From positions 1-14,144 of the forward strand of contig CAAEOA010000060.1 in assembly GCA_900757485.1 (NCBI GenBank): a DNA stretch of 14,144 bases, read 5' to 3'. The stretch comes from Oscillospiraceae bacterium. Lineage in GTDB: Bacteria > Bacillota > Clostridia > Oscillospirales > Ruminococcaceae. Below are positions 7,775 through 14,144 of this stretch, piece by piece; positions within the stretch are counted from its first letter, which is position 1; the number at the start of each line of letters is the position of its first letter. The notes under the pieces were generated by a model. It saw only the letters and a list, made by a program, of their open reading frames with translations, was not told the DNA's origin and made no database searches. The translations under genes were made by a program, and so were the position numbers.

Positions 7775-7808
7775 TTAAGCGCTCCCGCCTGGGCGGGAGT
7801 AAGCTTAA
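7775..7808 (-). terminator. Rho-independent terminator after uppP
   Basis: On the minus strand TTAAGC, then CTCCCGCC pairing with GGCGGGAG across a tiny loop, then GCTTAA, followed by TTTTT (7774-7770). The inner GC-rich stem and the outer AT stem give a strong hairpin just after the uppP stop at 7819. A second small hairpin, GGAGC and GCTCC around four bases (7756-7769), lies directly downstream. Its strength suggests ftsK is either expressed by partial read-through or from a promoter I cannot see. Confidence 0.75.
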
Positions 7809-7818
7809 CGGCAAGTAT

Positions 7819-8691
7819 CTATTTCGTAAAATAAGTGACAATATTCTGTCCTGTAATTAATTCAAAAATTCCGATTCCGATGACGATAATTCCCAACACA
7901 AACGTATAGTATGCAAATATGCGGAATTTTTCGGATTTTATCAGCCATGCTACCATTCTAATGGCACAAACACCTACGACTGCCGCAATAATAAAACCGA
8001 TGACATAAGGAACAATCTCAAATTGCATATCGGTAGCCACGGCATCTTTGATTTCCAACAAACATCCGCCTAATATTGCCGGAATCCCCAGAATAAAGGA
8101 GTAGCGCACCGCAGTATCTCTGGAGAATCCGCAGAACAAACCGCTGCAAATCGTAGAACCCGATCTGGAAACACCCGGAAGCAATGCAATGCCCTGGAAC
8201 ACACCGACAGTGACTGCGTTTTTCACCGTGATATCTTTCGGTTCCTTTTTTCCCTTAACACAGCGATCGGAGAGATAGAGAATCACAGCAGTATAGAGGA
8301 AACAAAAACCTTCCAGCAAAATACTGGAATCCTCTGAAACACCGGTGAAAAAATCTTTAAACAAATAAAACGGAATGAGAAGCAAAAGCGAGATTATCAG
8401 CATAATAATCATACGCCGTTCTCCGTTCATGGTACTCCATTTAAATTTCCCGGTAAAAATATCTTTCAACATCATGAAAAACTCTTTGATTAACGCCCAG
8501 ATCGTATCCCAAAAAGCAATAAAAACCGCAACCAACGTTCCTAAGTGCAATATTGCCGAAAACATCAGCGCACCTTCGCCGCTGTTTCCTGTAAAATGCT
8601 GTATCAAAGACAGATGTCCGGAGCTGGATACTGGCAAGAATTCGGTCAGCCCCTGCACAATTGCCTGAAAGATCGCATCAATGATTGACAT
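7819..8691 (-). CDS. uppP: Undecaprenyl-diphosphatase UppP (BacA)
   Basis: A 290-residue polytopic membrane protein that dephosphorylates undecaprenyl diphosphate, recycling the lipid carrier for cell wall synthesis; family members also give bacitracin resistance. The first conserved block GLTEFLPVSSSGHL (14-27) holds the essential Glu17 and His26. The second, LPGVSRSGST (171-180), holds Arg176. The position matching the first glutamate of the E. coli enzyme is Gln13, as I recall for many Firmicutes homologues. The ATG at 8691 is chosen because a perfect GGAGG lies 8 bases upstream; an upstream in-frame start at 8727 lacks this support and would add 12 residues not found in the family. It follows ylzJ by 55 bases and ends at a strong terminator. 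Confidence 0.95.
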   Translation of the reverse strand: MSIIDAIFQAIVQGLTEFLPVSSSGHLSLIQHFTGNSGEGALMFSAILHLGTLVAVFIAFWDTIWALIKEFFMMLKDIFTGKFKWSTMNGERRMIIMLIISLLLLIPFYLFKDFFTGVSEDSSILLEGFCFLYTAVILYLSDRCVKGKKEPKDITVKNAVTVGVFQGIALLPGVSRSGSTICSGLFCGFSRDTAVRYSFILGIPAILGGCLLEIKDAVATDMQFEIVPYVIGFIIAAVVGVCAIRMVAWLIKSEKFRIFAYYTFVLGIIVIGIGIFELITGQNIVTYFTK

Positions 8692-8699
8692 GGTATATT

Positions 8700-8704
8700 C
8701 CTCC
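8700..8704 (-). promoter_or_regulatory. Ribosome binding site deciding the uppP start
   Basis: GGAGG on the minus strand, 8 bases before the ATG at 8691. It falls after the upstream in-frame start at 8727 and so selects the shorter, family-length protein. Confidence 0.8.
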
Positions 8705-8746
8705 AAATATGTATCGTGCCGCAGCAAGAACGCTGCAACACCGGTT

Positions 8747-8950
8747 CTATTCTTGTATTATTTCACCTATTTTATACGAATTGTTTAAATAATCTTTTGG
8801 ATTGGTGCTGATAATCCGTTCTAAATAATTGCCGTCGGAACGCTTGCTGCATTCTAAAACACAGCCATTGACCGTCCGGTATTCCGTATTCGGCTGCTCA
8901 CTTCCCTCCATCATAACCTCATTTATATCAACAATTGTATAAAGAACCAT
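8747..8950 (-). CDS. ylzJ: YlzJ-like family protein
   Basis: A 67-residue soluble protein starting MVLYTIVDINEVM, which matches the start of Bacillus YlzJ. The family's function is unknown. The case rests on this N-terminus, the size, and above all the position: it starts 7 bases after the tepA stop, as ylzJ does in Bacillus, where spoIIIE follows. The ribosome site (AAAGGAA) lies in the end of tepA, so translation is likely coupled. No membrane segment or signal peptide is seen. Confidence 0.75.
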   Translation of the reverse strand: MVLYTIVDINEVMMEGSEQPNTEYRTVNGCVLECSKRSDGNYLERIISTNPKDYLNNSYKIGEIIQE

Positions 8951-8957
8951 TTTGCGT

Positions 8958-9740
8958 TCATTCCTTTCCGCCTTCAGGATTCTCCCCGCAATCGTTATTG
9001 TCCGGTGACGCTGCTTCTTGTTTGTCGATCATTTCATATAAACACTCGATTGCATCGGATAAGCCGCCCAGCCGGTCAATCAGTCCCTCTTTTACGGCAT
9101 TTTCTCCGTCAAGTACCGTACCGACATCCATTACCAACTCTCCGGTAGTCATCATCAGCTGTCGGAATCGTTCCGCTGTAATTTCAGAATTCTCAGTGAC
9201 AAAACGCACGATACGATCCTGCATTTTATCGAAATAAGAAAGCGTCTGCGGCACACCCAACACCAAGCCGCTCATTCTGACCGGATGAATCGTCATGGTT
9301 GCCGACGGCACAATAAAGGAACATTTCGCGCTGACCGCAAGCGGAACGCCGATGGAATGACCCCCGCCCAACACCAATGATACCGTCGGTTTTTTCATTC
9401 CTGCAATCAACTCCGAAATAGCAAGCCCCGCTTCGACATCTCCGCCGACTGTATTTAATATAATAACCAAACCTTTAATCTTATCGTCTTCCTCAATCGC
9501 AACCAACTGCGGAATGACATGTTCATATTTTGTGGTTTTATTCTGCGGAGGAAGAATATAATGCCCTTCTACCTGCCCGATAATGGTAAGGCAATGGATC
9601 AAATGCCGTCCGTTCGCCGTAACAGAACCTGTTTCGACTATCTGAGACTGCTTTTTATCCATTTCTTCATTGGTATCTTCCTCTTGACTGTTTTCTTCAA
9701 AATCCGGCTGTTGTTCCGCCTGCAATTTTTCCTGTTTCAT
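8958..9740 (-). CDS. tepA: TepA, ClpP-fold peptidase (translocation-enhancing protein)
   Basis: A 260-residue ClpP-superfamily protein (Clp_protease/SDH type). After an acidic, glutamine- and glutamate-rich N-terminus (about 1-35) without a signal peptide, the ClpP fold shows LNTVGGDVEAGLAI (95-108), the nucleophile Ser129 in GGGHSIG, His152 in MTIHPVR, and a candidate acid Asp205 in LVMDVGTVLDG. The Bacillus homologue is called TepA and was linked to protein export; a precise substrate is not established. It is the first gene of the tepA-ylzJ-uppP unit, with a strong promoter upstream and an AGGA site near the ATG at 9740. Ordinary ClpP is unlikely because of the N-terminus, the HPVR motif and the gene order. 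Confidence 0.9.
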   Translation of the reverse strand: MKQEKLQAEQQPDFEENSQEEDTNEEMDKKQSQIVETGSVTANGRHLIHCLTIIGQVEGHYILPPQNKTTKYEHVIPQLVAIEEDDKIKGLVIILNTVGGDVEAGLAISELIAGMKKPTVSLVLGGGHSIGVPLAVSAKCSFIVPSATMTIHPVRMSGLVLGVPQTLSYFDKMQDRIVRFVTENSEITAERFRQLMMTTGELVMDVGTVLDGENAVKEGLIDRLGGLSDAIECLYEMIDKQEAASPDNNDCGENPEGGKE

Positions 9741-9847
9741 TTTATCCTGTCCTTTCCTGCTTGCTTTTGTTGCTGAATCCTATCAAATTTATTATTCAGC
9801 GTTTGGCAGAAAATATTCAGGATAAAAAGACAAAACACCACTTATAT

Positions 9848-9876
9848 ATAATAGTACAAAATCATTTTTTTTTCAA
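9848..9876 (-). promoter_or_regulatory. Promoter of tepA-ylzJ-uppP
   Basis: On the minus strand TTGAAA (9876-9871), 17 bases, then TATTAT (9853-9848). This is a good vegetative-type promoter about 110 bases before the tepA ATG. Its -35 box lies three bases from the -35 box of the birA promoter on the other strand. Confidence 0.7.
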
Positions 9877-9879
9877 TAG

Positions 9880-9908
9880 TTGCATGTAAAATAAAAATTC
9901 ACTATAAT
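9880..9908 (+). promoter_or_regulatory. Promoter of birA
   Basis: TTGCAT (9880-9885), a 17-base spacer, and a perfect TATAAT (9903-9908). Transcription would start near 9915, giving a leader of about 70 nt. A 12-bp palindrome ATTTCATGAAAT lies at 9925-9936, just past the expected start. Confidence 0.8.
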
Positions 9909-9924
9909 AGTAACAGAGAAAACG

Positions 9925-9936
9925 ATTTCATGAAAT
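9925..9936. repeat. 12-bp palindrome downstream of the birA promoter
   Basis: ATTTCATGAAAT is a perfect palindrome located about 10 bases after the expected birA start site. It could be an operator for an unknown regulator. It is short enough that chance is possible in AT-rich DNA. Confidence 0.3.
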
Positions 9937-9972
9937 GTTAACCGTCTGTTTCATCCATATGATTATCTGAAC

Positions 9973-9977
9973 AGGAG
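9973..9977 (+). promoter_or_regulatory. Ribosome binding site deciding the TTG start of birA
   Basis: AGGAG, 9 bases before the TTG at 9987. The only nearby ATG (9979) opens a three-codon frame, so the TTG is the supported start. Confidence 0.7.
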
Positions 9978-9986
9978 AATGCTGTT

Positions 9987-10949
9987 TTGAAAGAAAAAAT
10001 TTTATCAATATTGGAAGCACATCAGGGAGTCAGCGTATCCGGAAGCGCCATCGGAAAAGAACTGGGCTTAACCCGTGCAGCCGTCTGGAAAAACATCAAA
10101 GCGTTACAGGAAGACGGCTATCACATCGTTGCCGTCACCAACAAAGGCTACTGTTTGACTGATGACAATGATATTGTTTCTGCTGACGGGATTCGCCGGT
10201 ATCTGACTGCCGCCACCCTCGGAAATCATATCGAATGCCGGAAAATCGTCGATTCTACCAACAACTGCGTCAAAGCCGCCGCACAAAGACAGGAGCCGGA
10301 AGGATTCGTAGTCATTGCAGAAGAACAGACAGCCGGACGCGGAAGATTCGGCAGACATTTTTATTCTCCGAAAGAGCATGGAATCTACATGAGCATTCTG
10401 CTTCGTCCGAAATACGATATTGAATCTGCGGCTCTGATTACCGCAGCCACATCGGTTTGTGTTGCCGGTGCAATTGAAGCGCTGACCGACTGCGACGTAA
10501 AGATAAAATGGGTAAACGATTTATTTGTGGGAGAAAAAAAGGTATGCGGGATTCTATCCGAAGCCGCCATCGAATTTGAAAGCCGAAAGCTGGACTATGT
10601 TATTGTCGGAATCGGCGTCAACATCTCCTCGGAGGGACTACCCGCCGAACTGAAAAGCATCGCAGGAGGGATATCCGAAGTCCGAAAGATAGAACGCAAT
10701 CGGCTCATTGCAGAGATTCTGAATCGGCTAGACCGGATGCTCCCGCATTTATCTCCTGGGGATTTCATGGGGGAATACCGAAAACGCTCCAATGTCATTG
10801 GGCAAAAGGTCACCATCATACAAGGAGAGCATACCGAGTCCGGTATTGCGCTGGATATTGACGAACAGGCGCGCTTAGTGGTACAAACCGACAGCGGAGA
10901 AATCCGTGCATTAAATTCCGGTGAAATCAGTTGTAAAGTAGAAAGATGA
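9987..10949 (+). CDS. birA: BirA, biotin protein ligase / repressor
   Basis: A 320-residue protein of the bifunctional type. Residues 1-60 form a winged helix-turn-helix (AIGKELGLTRAAVWKNIKAL, 21-40) and a wing ending in NKGYCL. The ligase domain shows the biotinyl-AMP loop GRGRFGRHF (117-125) and KWVNDL...KKVCGIL (174-190), where the usual proline of KWPND is valine. A C-terminal SH3-like domain occupies about 270-320. It attaches biotin to carboxylase carrier domains in the cytoplasm and, with the DNA-binding domain, probably represses biotin genes. No biotin gene is in this window. It starts with TTG, has its own promoter and ends before a strong bidirectional terminator. It is the only plus-strand gene here and is transcribed away from tepA. 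Confidence 0.95.
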   Translation: MKEKILSILEAHQGVSVSGSAIGKELGLTRAAVWKNIKALQEDGYHIVAVTNKGYCLTDDNDIVSADGIRRYLTAATLGNHIECRKIVDSTNNCVKAAAQRQEPEGFVVIAEEQTAGRGRFGRHFYSPKEHGIYMSILLRPKYDIESAALITAATSVCVAGAIEALTDCDVKIKWVNDLFVGEKKVCGILSEAAIEFESRKLDYVIVGIGVNISSEGLPAELKSIAGGISEVRKIERNRLIAEILNRLDRMLPHLSPGDFMGEYRKRSNVIGQKVTIIQGEHTESGIALDIDEQARLVVQTDSGEIRALNSGEISCKVER

Positions 10950-10995
10950 TTATGCAGATGATCAAAATAATACTATTCGTATTTTTCATAAAAAG

Positions 10996-11032
10996 AACAA
11001 CCCGCTGTTTCGAATTTAAGCAGCGGGTTGTT
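10996..11032. terminator. Bidirectional terminator between birA and the XRE unit
   Basis: AACAACCCGCTG (10996-11007) and CAGCGGGTTGTT (11021-11032) form a perfect 12-bp stem with a 13-base loop. On the plus strand GCAATTTTATTTATT follows, ending birA. On the minus strand CTTTTTATG follows, ending the gene at 11043. It serves both convergent units. Confidence 0.85.
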
Positions 11033-11042
11033 GCAATTTTAT

Positions 11043-11285
11043 TTATTCCTTTTTGGCTAACTTTTCCCATTGGAACCGAAAAACTAACCACAAAAACAAT
11101 TCTAATACAAGCGGACCGCTGAAAATCATACCGGTTTCCATACATGCGCTCCACCATGGGAAACTGGTAAAATGACTCAGCAAACGGACAATGCCGAATA
11201 TCATGTAAGCCATTGCTCCCAGCAGGGTCAACAAAAACAGCACAAGAAAAATATTGCTGAACTTTTTCCATGTTTGGGATTTCAT
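11043..11285 (-). CDS. Small two-helix membrane protein, partner of the XRE regulator
   Basis: An 80-residue protein I do not recognise. It begins MKSQTWKKF, with two hydrophobic segments (about 10-33 and 50-69) and a charged tail (FQWEKLAKKE). The ATG at 11285 overlaps the stop codon of the preceding regulator gene as ATGA, which argues for coupled translation; no good ribosome site stands before it. The frame is open further upstream to 11339, but that part lies inside the regulator gene. Being the second gene of a two-gene unit with a membrane-bound regulator, it may sense or modulate something at the membrane; this is inference. A strong terminator follows within 10 bases. Confidence 0.75.
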   Translation of the reverse strand: MKSQTWKKFSNIFLVLFLLTLLGAMAYMIFGIVRLLSHFTSFPWWSACMETGMIFSGPLVLELFLWLVFRFQWEKLAKKE

Positions 11286-11716
11286 TTTCGTTTTTTCATG
11301 ATCACAACAATTGCCGCGATTAACGTTACCGTCAAACAAAGAATGGCAAAAACACCATACGCGTTAATCGTAACCATAGAAGAGGTTCGATCGACTGTTC
11401 CGGTCAATAGCATGACAGCAAACAGCGCCAAAGCAACTGTTCCGCTGAACAGTATTAATGCAATCCAGATTTTTTCTATATGGCTTTCTTGCTTTTTCCG
11501 CACAGTCTGCAACGGTTGTTCTTCCTCTTTGAGCAGATAATCGGTCGATACTTGAAACAATCTGCCAAGCTCCACAACATTCAACAGGTCAGGTGATGTA
11601 GTTCCGGATTCCCATTTAGAAACCGTTTGTCTGGAAACTGACAGCTTTTCCGCTAAACTTTCCTGTGTCATACCGTGTAACTTTCTAAGATGTTTTATCT
11701 TTTCGGCAAGTGTCAT
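11282..11716 (-). CDS. XRE (Cro/CI-type) regulator with two membrane segments
   Basis: A 144-residue protein. Residues 1-62 are a typical HTH_3 domain: MTQESLAEKLSVSRQTVSKWESGTTSPD (16-43), in the style of many Firmicutes XRE regulators, then LGRLFQVSTDYLL (50-62). A charged linker (63-80) leads to two hydrophobic segments (about 83-104 and 118-140) and a KKRK end, so the DNA-binding domain would face the cytoplasm from the membrane. Its targets are unknown, but a perfect 13+13 bp inverted repeat over its own -10 box makes autoregulation likely. The ATG at 11716 has a perfect AAAGGAGG site 5 bases upstream. It is coupled to a small membrane protein gene by a 4-base overlap. Confidence 0.9.
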   Translation of the reverse strand: MTLAEKIKHLRKLHGMTQESLAEKLSVSRQTVSKWESGTTSPDLLNVVELGRLFQVSTDYLLKEEEQPLQTVRKKQESHIEKIWIALILFSGTVALALFAVMLLTGTVDRTSSMVTINAYGVFAILCLTVTLIAAIVVIMKKRK

Positions 11717-11727
11717 GGCAACCTCCT

Positions 11728-11760
11728 TTCTGAATTTATATTTTGATTATAAATTCAGAA
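11728..11760. promoter_or_regulatory. Operator over the XRE gene promoter (13+13 bp inverted repeat)
   Basis: TTCTGAATTTATA (11728-11740) and TATAAATTCAGAA (11748-11760) are perfectly complementary around TTTTGAT. The minus-strand TATAAT box (11751-11746) lies inside it, with a weak TAGATT -35 box (11774-11769) 17 bases upstream. Transcription would start near 11739, leaving a leader of about 22 nt, and the repeat touches the ribosome site. Binding by the regulator encoded downstream would block its own promoter. Confidence 0.75.
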
Positions 11761-11819
11761 GCAGAATAAATCTATACCTCCCTGTTTACATCCTGTTACC
11801 CAACAGGCGCATTTCTACA

Positions 11820-12659
11820 TTATTTATCAATTTTCATAGAAATATCGAAGCAGGTCACCGAATGAGTCAGCGCGCCCAAGGAAATAATATCCACACCGGT
11901 CTTTGCCACCTCGGCAATATTCTCCAACGTGATATTGCCGGAAGCCTCCAGCTTTGCACGACCTGCTGTGCGTTTCACTGCCTCTGCCATGGTTGCACAG
12001 TCCATATTGTCCAGCATGATAACGTCTGCACCTACTGCGAGTGCTTCTTCCAATTCTTCTAAGGAGCGGGTCTCCACCTCGATTTTCACCATATGCCCCG
12101 CTTTTGCGCGCAACGCATTGACCGCATTCGTCAACGAGCCGTAAGCGTCAATATGATTGTCTTTCAGCATTGCCGCATCACTTAAATTATAGCGGTGATT
12201 TTTTCCGCCGCCTGCCACCACTGCATATTTTTGCAACGCGCGCAGTCCCGGCAGTGTCTTGCGTGTATCGGCAATAGATGCATTTGTACCTTTTACAAGC
12301 TCTACACACCGATTGGTTGCCGTCGCAATTCCCGACATATGCTGCACCAGATTTAAAGCGGTGCGTTCTCCCTTCAACAACGACGCGGTATGCCCTTTCA
12401 TCGTCAGTATAATATCGCCTTTCGACACTTTATCGCCGTCTTGTTTTAACAGTTCAAAAGTAACTGTGTCGTCGATTAAGGTAAATACTCGCATAGCAAC
12501 TTCAATACCTGCAAGTACTCCGCTGTCCTTCGCTACAAAACGAGCGGTAGAAATTTGATTTTCCGGAATCAGATAATCAGTGGTTACATCAATATAATTG
12601 ATGTCCTCTTTCAGTCCCCTTTTAATTACATCATCTATTGCAAACTGCGGTAATTTCAT
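11820..12659 (-). CDS. nadC: Quinolinate phosphoribosyltransferase (decarboxylating) NadC
   Basis: A 279-residue cytoplasmic enzyme, the usual length. It turns quinolinate and PRPP into nicotinate mononucleotide, CO2 and pyrophosphate, the third step of de novo NAD synthesis. Conserved blocks are in order: GERTALNLVQHMSGIAT (97-113), TRKTLPGLR (132-140), GGKNHRYNLSD (151-161), KDNH (166-169), VETRSLEE (195-202), MLDNM (215-219) and SGNI (240-243), which bind quinolinate and PRPP. The ATG at 12659 is preceded by AAAGGAA and lies 52 bases after the nadB stop, so nadB and nadC form an operon. No terminator with a T-run is seen after the gene. Confidence 0.95.
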   Translation of the reverse strand: MKLPQFAIDDVIKRGLKEDINYIDVTTDYLIPENQISTARFVAKDSGVLAGIEVAMRVFTLIDDTVTFELLKQDGDKVSKGDIILTMKGHTASLLKGERTALNLVQHMSGIATATNRCVELVKGTNASIADTRKTLPGLRALQKYAVVAGGGKNHRYNLSDAAMLKDNHIDAYGSLTNAVNALRAKAGHMVKIEVETRSLEELEEALAVGADVIMLDNMDCATMAEAVKRTAGRAKLEASGNITLENIAEVAKTGVDIISLGALTHSVTCFDISMKIDK

Positions 12660-12711
12660 AACAATGACGATTCCTTTCTGACTTTTTGGGCAAGCTGATC
12701 TCCAAACTCTT

Positions 12712-14144
12712 TTATTCGCATTTTTCCGGCGAGGTGACTTCGGTCAAGATAATATAAGCCACCGTTATCAGAGACAACGCCTGCACATAATCTTTATTTA
12801 CTTTATAATTGCCGTTTTCCAACATCTCTTTCAACTCGGTCACGCGTTTTAAGCCCTTTACCGCCTCTTCATGATTCGGGATAACAAAGTGCGCCTTTTG
12901 CATAATCTGCCGTACTTCAGTGCGGATGCCCTGCGGAATCGGTGTTTCACTGGTACTGATCGGAAATTCATAAGGCTTCACCGGCTCTGATTCGGGGTTC
13001 AGCCCATTAATATCCTGCGCAATCTGATGACCGAACACCAATGCTTCCAGCAAAGAATTGCTTGCCAAACGATTGTTTCCATGTACACCGGTATGCGAAC
13101 ATTCCCCGCAGGCATACAACCTATCCACGTTGGTTCTTCCGCGTGTATCCACATTGATACCGCCCATCAGATAATGCTGGCAGGGATAAATCGGTACCGG
13201 CTCTTTAGTCATATCATATCCGGCTTCCAACAAATTCCGATAGATCATCGGAAAACGATTCTTAATAAATTCCGGATCCTTCCGAGAAATATCCAGATAA
13301 AAACGATCTGATCCGGTTGCTTTTTCTTCCATCATAATTGCGTGAGAAACCACGTCACGCGGTGCCAATTCCAAACGGTCATCATAACGGTCCATAAAAC
13401 GTTCTTTCTTGCAATTAAGCAGATAGGCGCCCTCACCGCGAACCGCCTCGGAGATTAAAAAGCACTCCCGCTTATGTTTATTGTTAAATGCGGTCGGATG
13501 AAACTGTACCAAATGCAGATTTTTGATCTTTGCGCCCAACCGATATGCAAAAGCGATGCCGTCGCCGGTCGCAATTTTAGAATTGGTCGTAAACGCATAT
13601 ACTCTGCCGATACCGCCGGTTGCCATGACGCAATACCGTCCGCTGTAAGAACGGTATTCTCCGTTTTGGCAAACGTTTATCCAAAAGCCGTTATCCACTT
13701 TTTGGACATCGGAAACCAACGCCTGTTCCAACACTGTGATATTGCCGCGCGTCTTTACTGCGGCAATCAGTTTTTCCACAATCTCCCGACCGGTACAATC
13801 CTTATGATGCAGTATTCGATGCTTAGAATGTCCGCCTTCCAGTGTCAGATGAATTTTTCCGTCAGCCGTTCTGTCAAAATCCACCTGAAAATCATTCATT
13901 AAAGCGCGGACTTCATTCGGCCCGTGCTCCACCAACAAATGGGTGCTCTCCGGATTATTGCGGAATCCTCCTGCCACAAAAGTGTCGTGAACATGAGATT
14001 CAAATGTGTCGTTTTCCTTGTCATAAACCGTAGCAACGCCGCCCTGCGCCAGCGAGGAATTGCTCAGAATCATATCCTGCTTGCAAAGCATCAGAACCCG
14101 TTTTTTGGGATCCAAATTTAATGCAGTATATAACCCTGCGACAC
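12712..14144 (-). CDS. nadB: L-aspartate oxidase NadB, partial at the right edge
   Basis: This flavoprotein oxidises aspartate to iminoaspartate, the first step to quinolinate; in anaerobes fumarate can accept the electrons. The frame stays open past the edge, reading VAGLYTALNL at 14142-14113, which is the end of the GxGxAG FAD-binding motif, so only about 10-20 residues are missing. A TTG at 14115 is not the start. Further motifs are SSLAQGGVATV, MATGGIGRVY, LVQFHPTAF, EAVRGEGAYL, APRDVVS, and HTGVHGNNRLASNSLLEAL. The C-terminus is short: after the helical segment ending LTEVTSPEKCE there is no RGxHYRxDxP-like motif as in the 540-residue E. coli enzyme. Some clostridial NadB proteins are also short, so this is probably natural. 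The gene nadA may lie beyond the window. Confidence 0.93.
   Translation of the reverse strand, partial: VAGLYTALNLDPKKRVLMLCKQDMILSNSSLAQGGVATVYDKENDTFESHVHDTFVAGGFRNNPESTHLLVEHGPNEVRALMNDFQVDFDRTADGKIHLTLEGGHSKHRILHHKDCTGREIVEKLIAAVKTRGNITVLEQALVSDVQKVDNGFWINVCQNGEYRSYSGRYCVMATGGIGRVYAFTTNSKIATGDGIAFAYRLGAKIKNLHLVQFHPTAFNNKHKRECFLISEAVRGEGAYLLNCKKERFMDRYDDRLELAPRDVVSHAIMMEEKATGSDRFYLDISRKDPEFIKNRFPMIYRNLLEAGYDMTKEPVPIYPCQHYLMGGINVDTRGRTNVDRLYACGECSHTGVHGNNRLASNSLLEALVFGHQIAQDINGLNPESEPVKPYEFPISTSETPIPQGIRTEVRQIMQKAHFVIPNHEEAVKGLKRVTELKEMLENGNYKVNKDYVQALSLITVAYIILTEVTSPEKCE

Noticed and set aside
8692..8727. A 12-residue extension of uppP
   Set aside because: The GGAGG site selects the ATG at 8691, and family members start there.
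8711..8730. GCAGC/GCTGC hairpin between ylzJ and uppP as a terminator
   Set aside because: A 5-bp stem without a T-run, inside an evident operon.
9936..9942. TGTTAAC near the birA promoter, and a similar TGTTAACA at 2085-2092, as BirA operator half-sites
   Set aside because: A BirA operator needs two such half-sites at a fixed spacing; only single copies are present.
11286..11339. A longer form of the 80-residue membrane protein starting at 11339
   Set aside because: The extra part lies inside the regulator gene and is polar; the ATGA overlap at 11285 is the typical coupled start.
11790..11806. CCTGTT/AACAGG stem after nadC as a terminator
   Set aside because: The stem is only 6 bp and no T-run follows on the minus strand.
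12656..12721. A 21-residue frame between nadB and nadC, starting with ATG and overlapping nadC as ATGA
   Set aside because: No good ribosome site, very short, no recognisable sequence; chance is the simpler reading. It also does not restore a NadB C-terminus.

Overview
The window looks like ordinary chromosomal core DNA from an anaerobic, probably endospore-forming, member of the Clostridia. A Ruminococcaceae/Oscillospiraceae-like lineage is my guess, not something I can prove. Three things point this way: a large oxygen-sensitive acyl-CoA dehydratase activase of the clostridial type, the tepA-ylzJ-ftsK/spoIIIE gene order known from Bacillus and other spore-formers, and a short nadB followed by nadC. 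Base composition is moderate with AT-rich intergenic DNA. I see no tRNA, rRNA, CRISPR array, transposase, phage gene or integration site. Nearly everything is on the minus strand; birA is the only plus-strand gene.

Layout, left to right. Positions 1-1770 (minus) hold the N-terminal 590 residues of a tandem ASKHA activase that runs off the left edge. It is preceded by a gene-free 404-base region (1771-2174) with promoter-like sites, an AT-rich inverted repeat and a candidate structured leader. From 8691 down to 2175 on the minus strand run uppP, ftsK/spoIIIE, ygiQ, a ComEC-like metallo-beta-lactamase-fold protein and a DUF3006 protein. A strong terminator-like hairpin lies between uppP and ftsK. 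Upstream of uppP are ylzJ and tepA, and tepA starts the transcription unit at a good promoter near 9848-9876. That promoter's -35 box lies only three bases from the -35 box of the divergent birA promoter.

The plus-strand birA (9987-10949) converges on a small minus-strand two-gene unit. This encodes an XRE regulator with two membrane segments (11282-11716), coupled by an ATGA overlap to an 80-residue membrane protein (11043-11285). A 12-bp-stem bidirectional terminator separates the convergent units, and a perfect 13+13 bp inverted repeat covers the regulator's own -10 box. The right end holds nadC and the 3' part of nadB (both minus), which make quinolinate and nicotinate mononucleotide for NAD.

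The genes fall into plain groups: envelope and chromosome segregation (UppP, FtsK/SpoIIIE, TepA), cofactor supply (BirA for biotinylation, NadB/NadC for NAD), and oxygen-sensitive radical or Fe-S enzymes (activase, YgiQ). I found no convincing undescribed multigene system. The best leads are non-coding: the possible structured leader of the activase gene and the self-operator of the membrane-bound XRE regulator.
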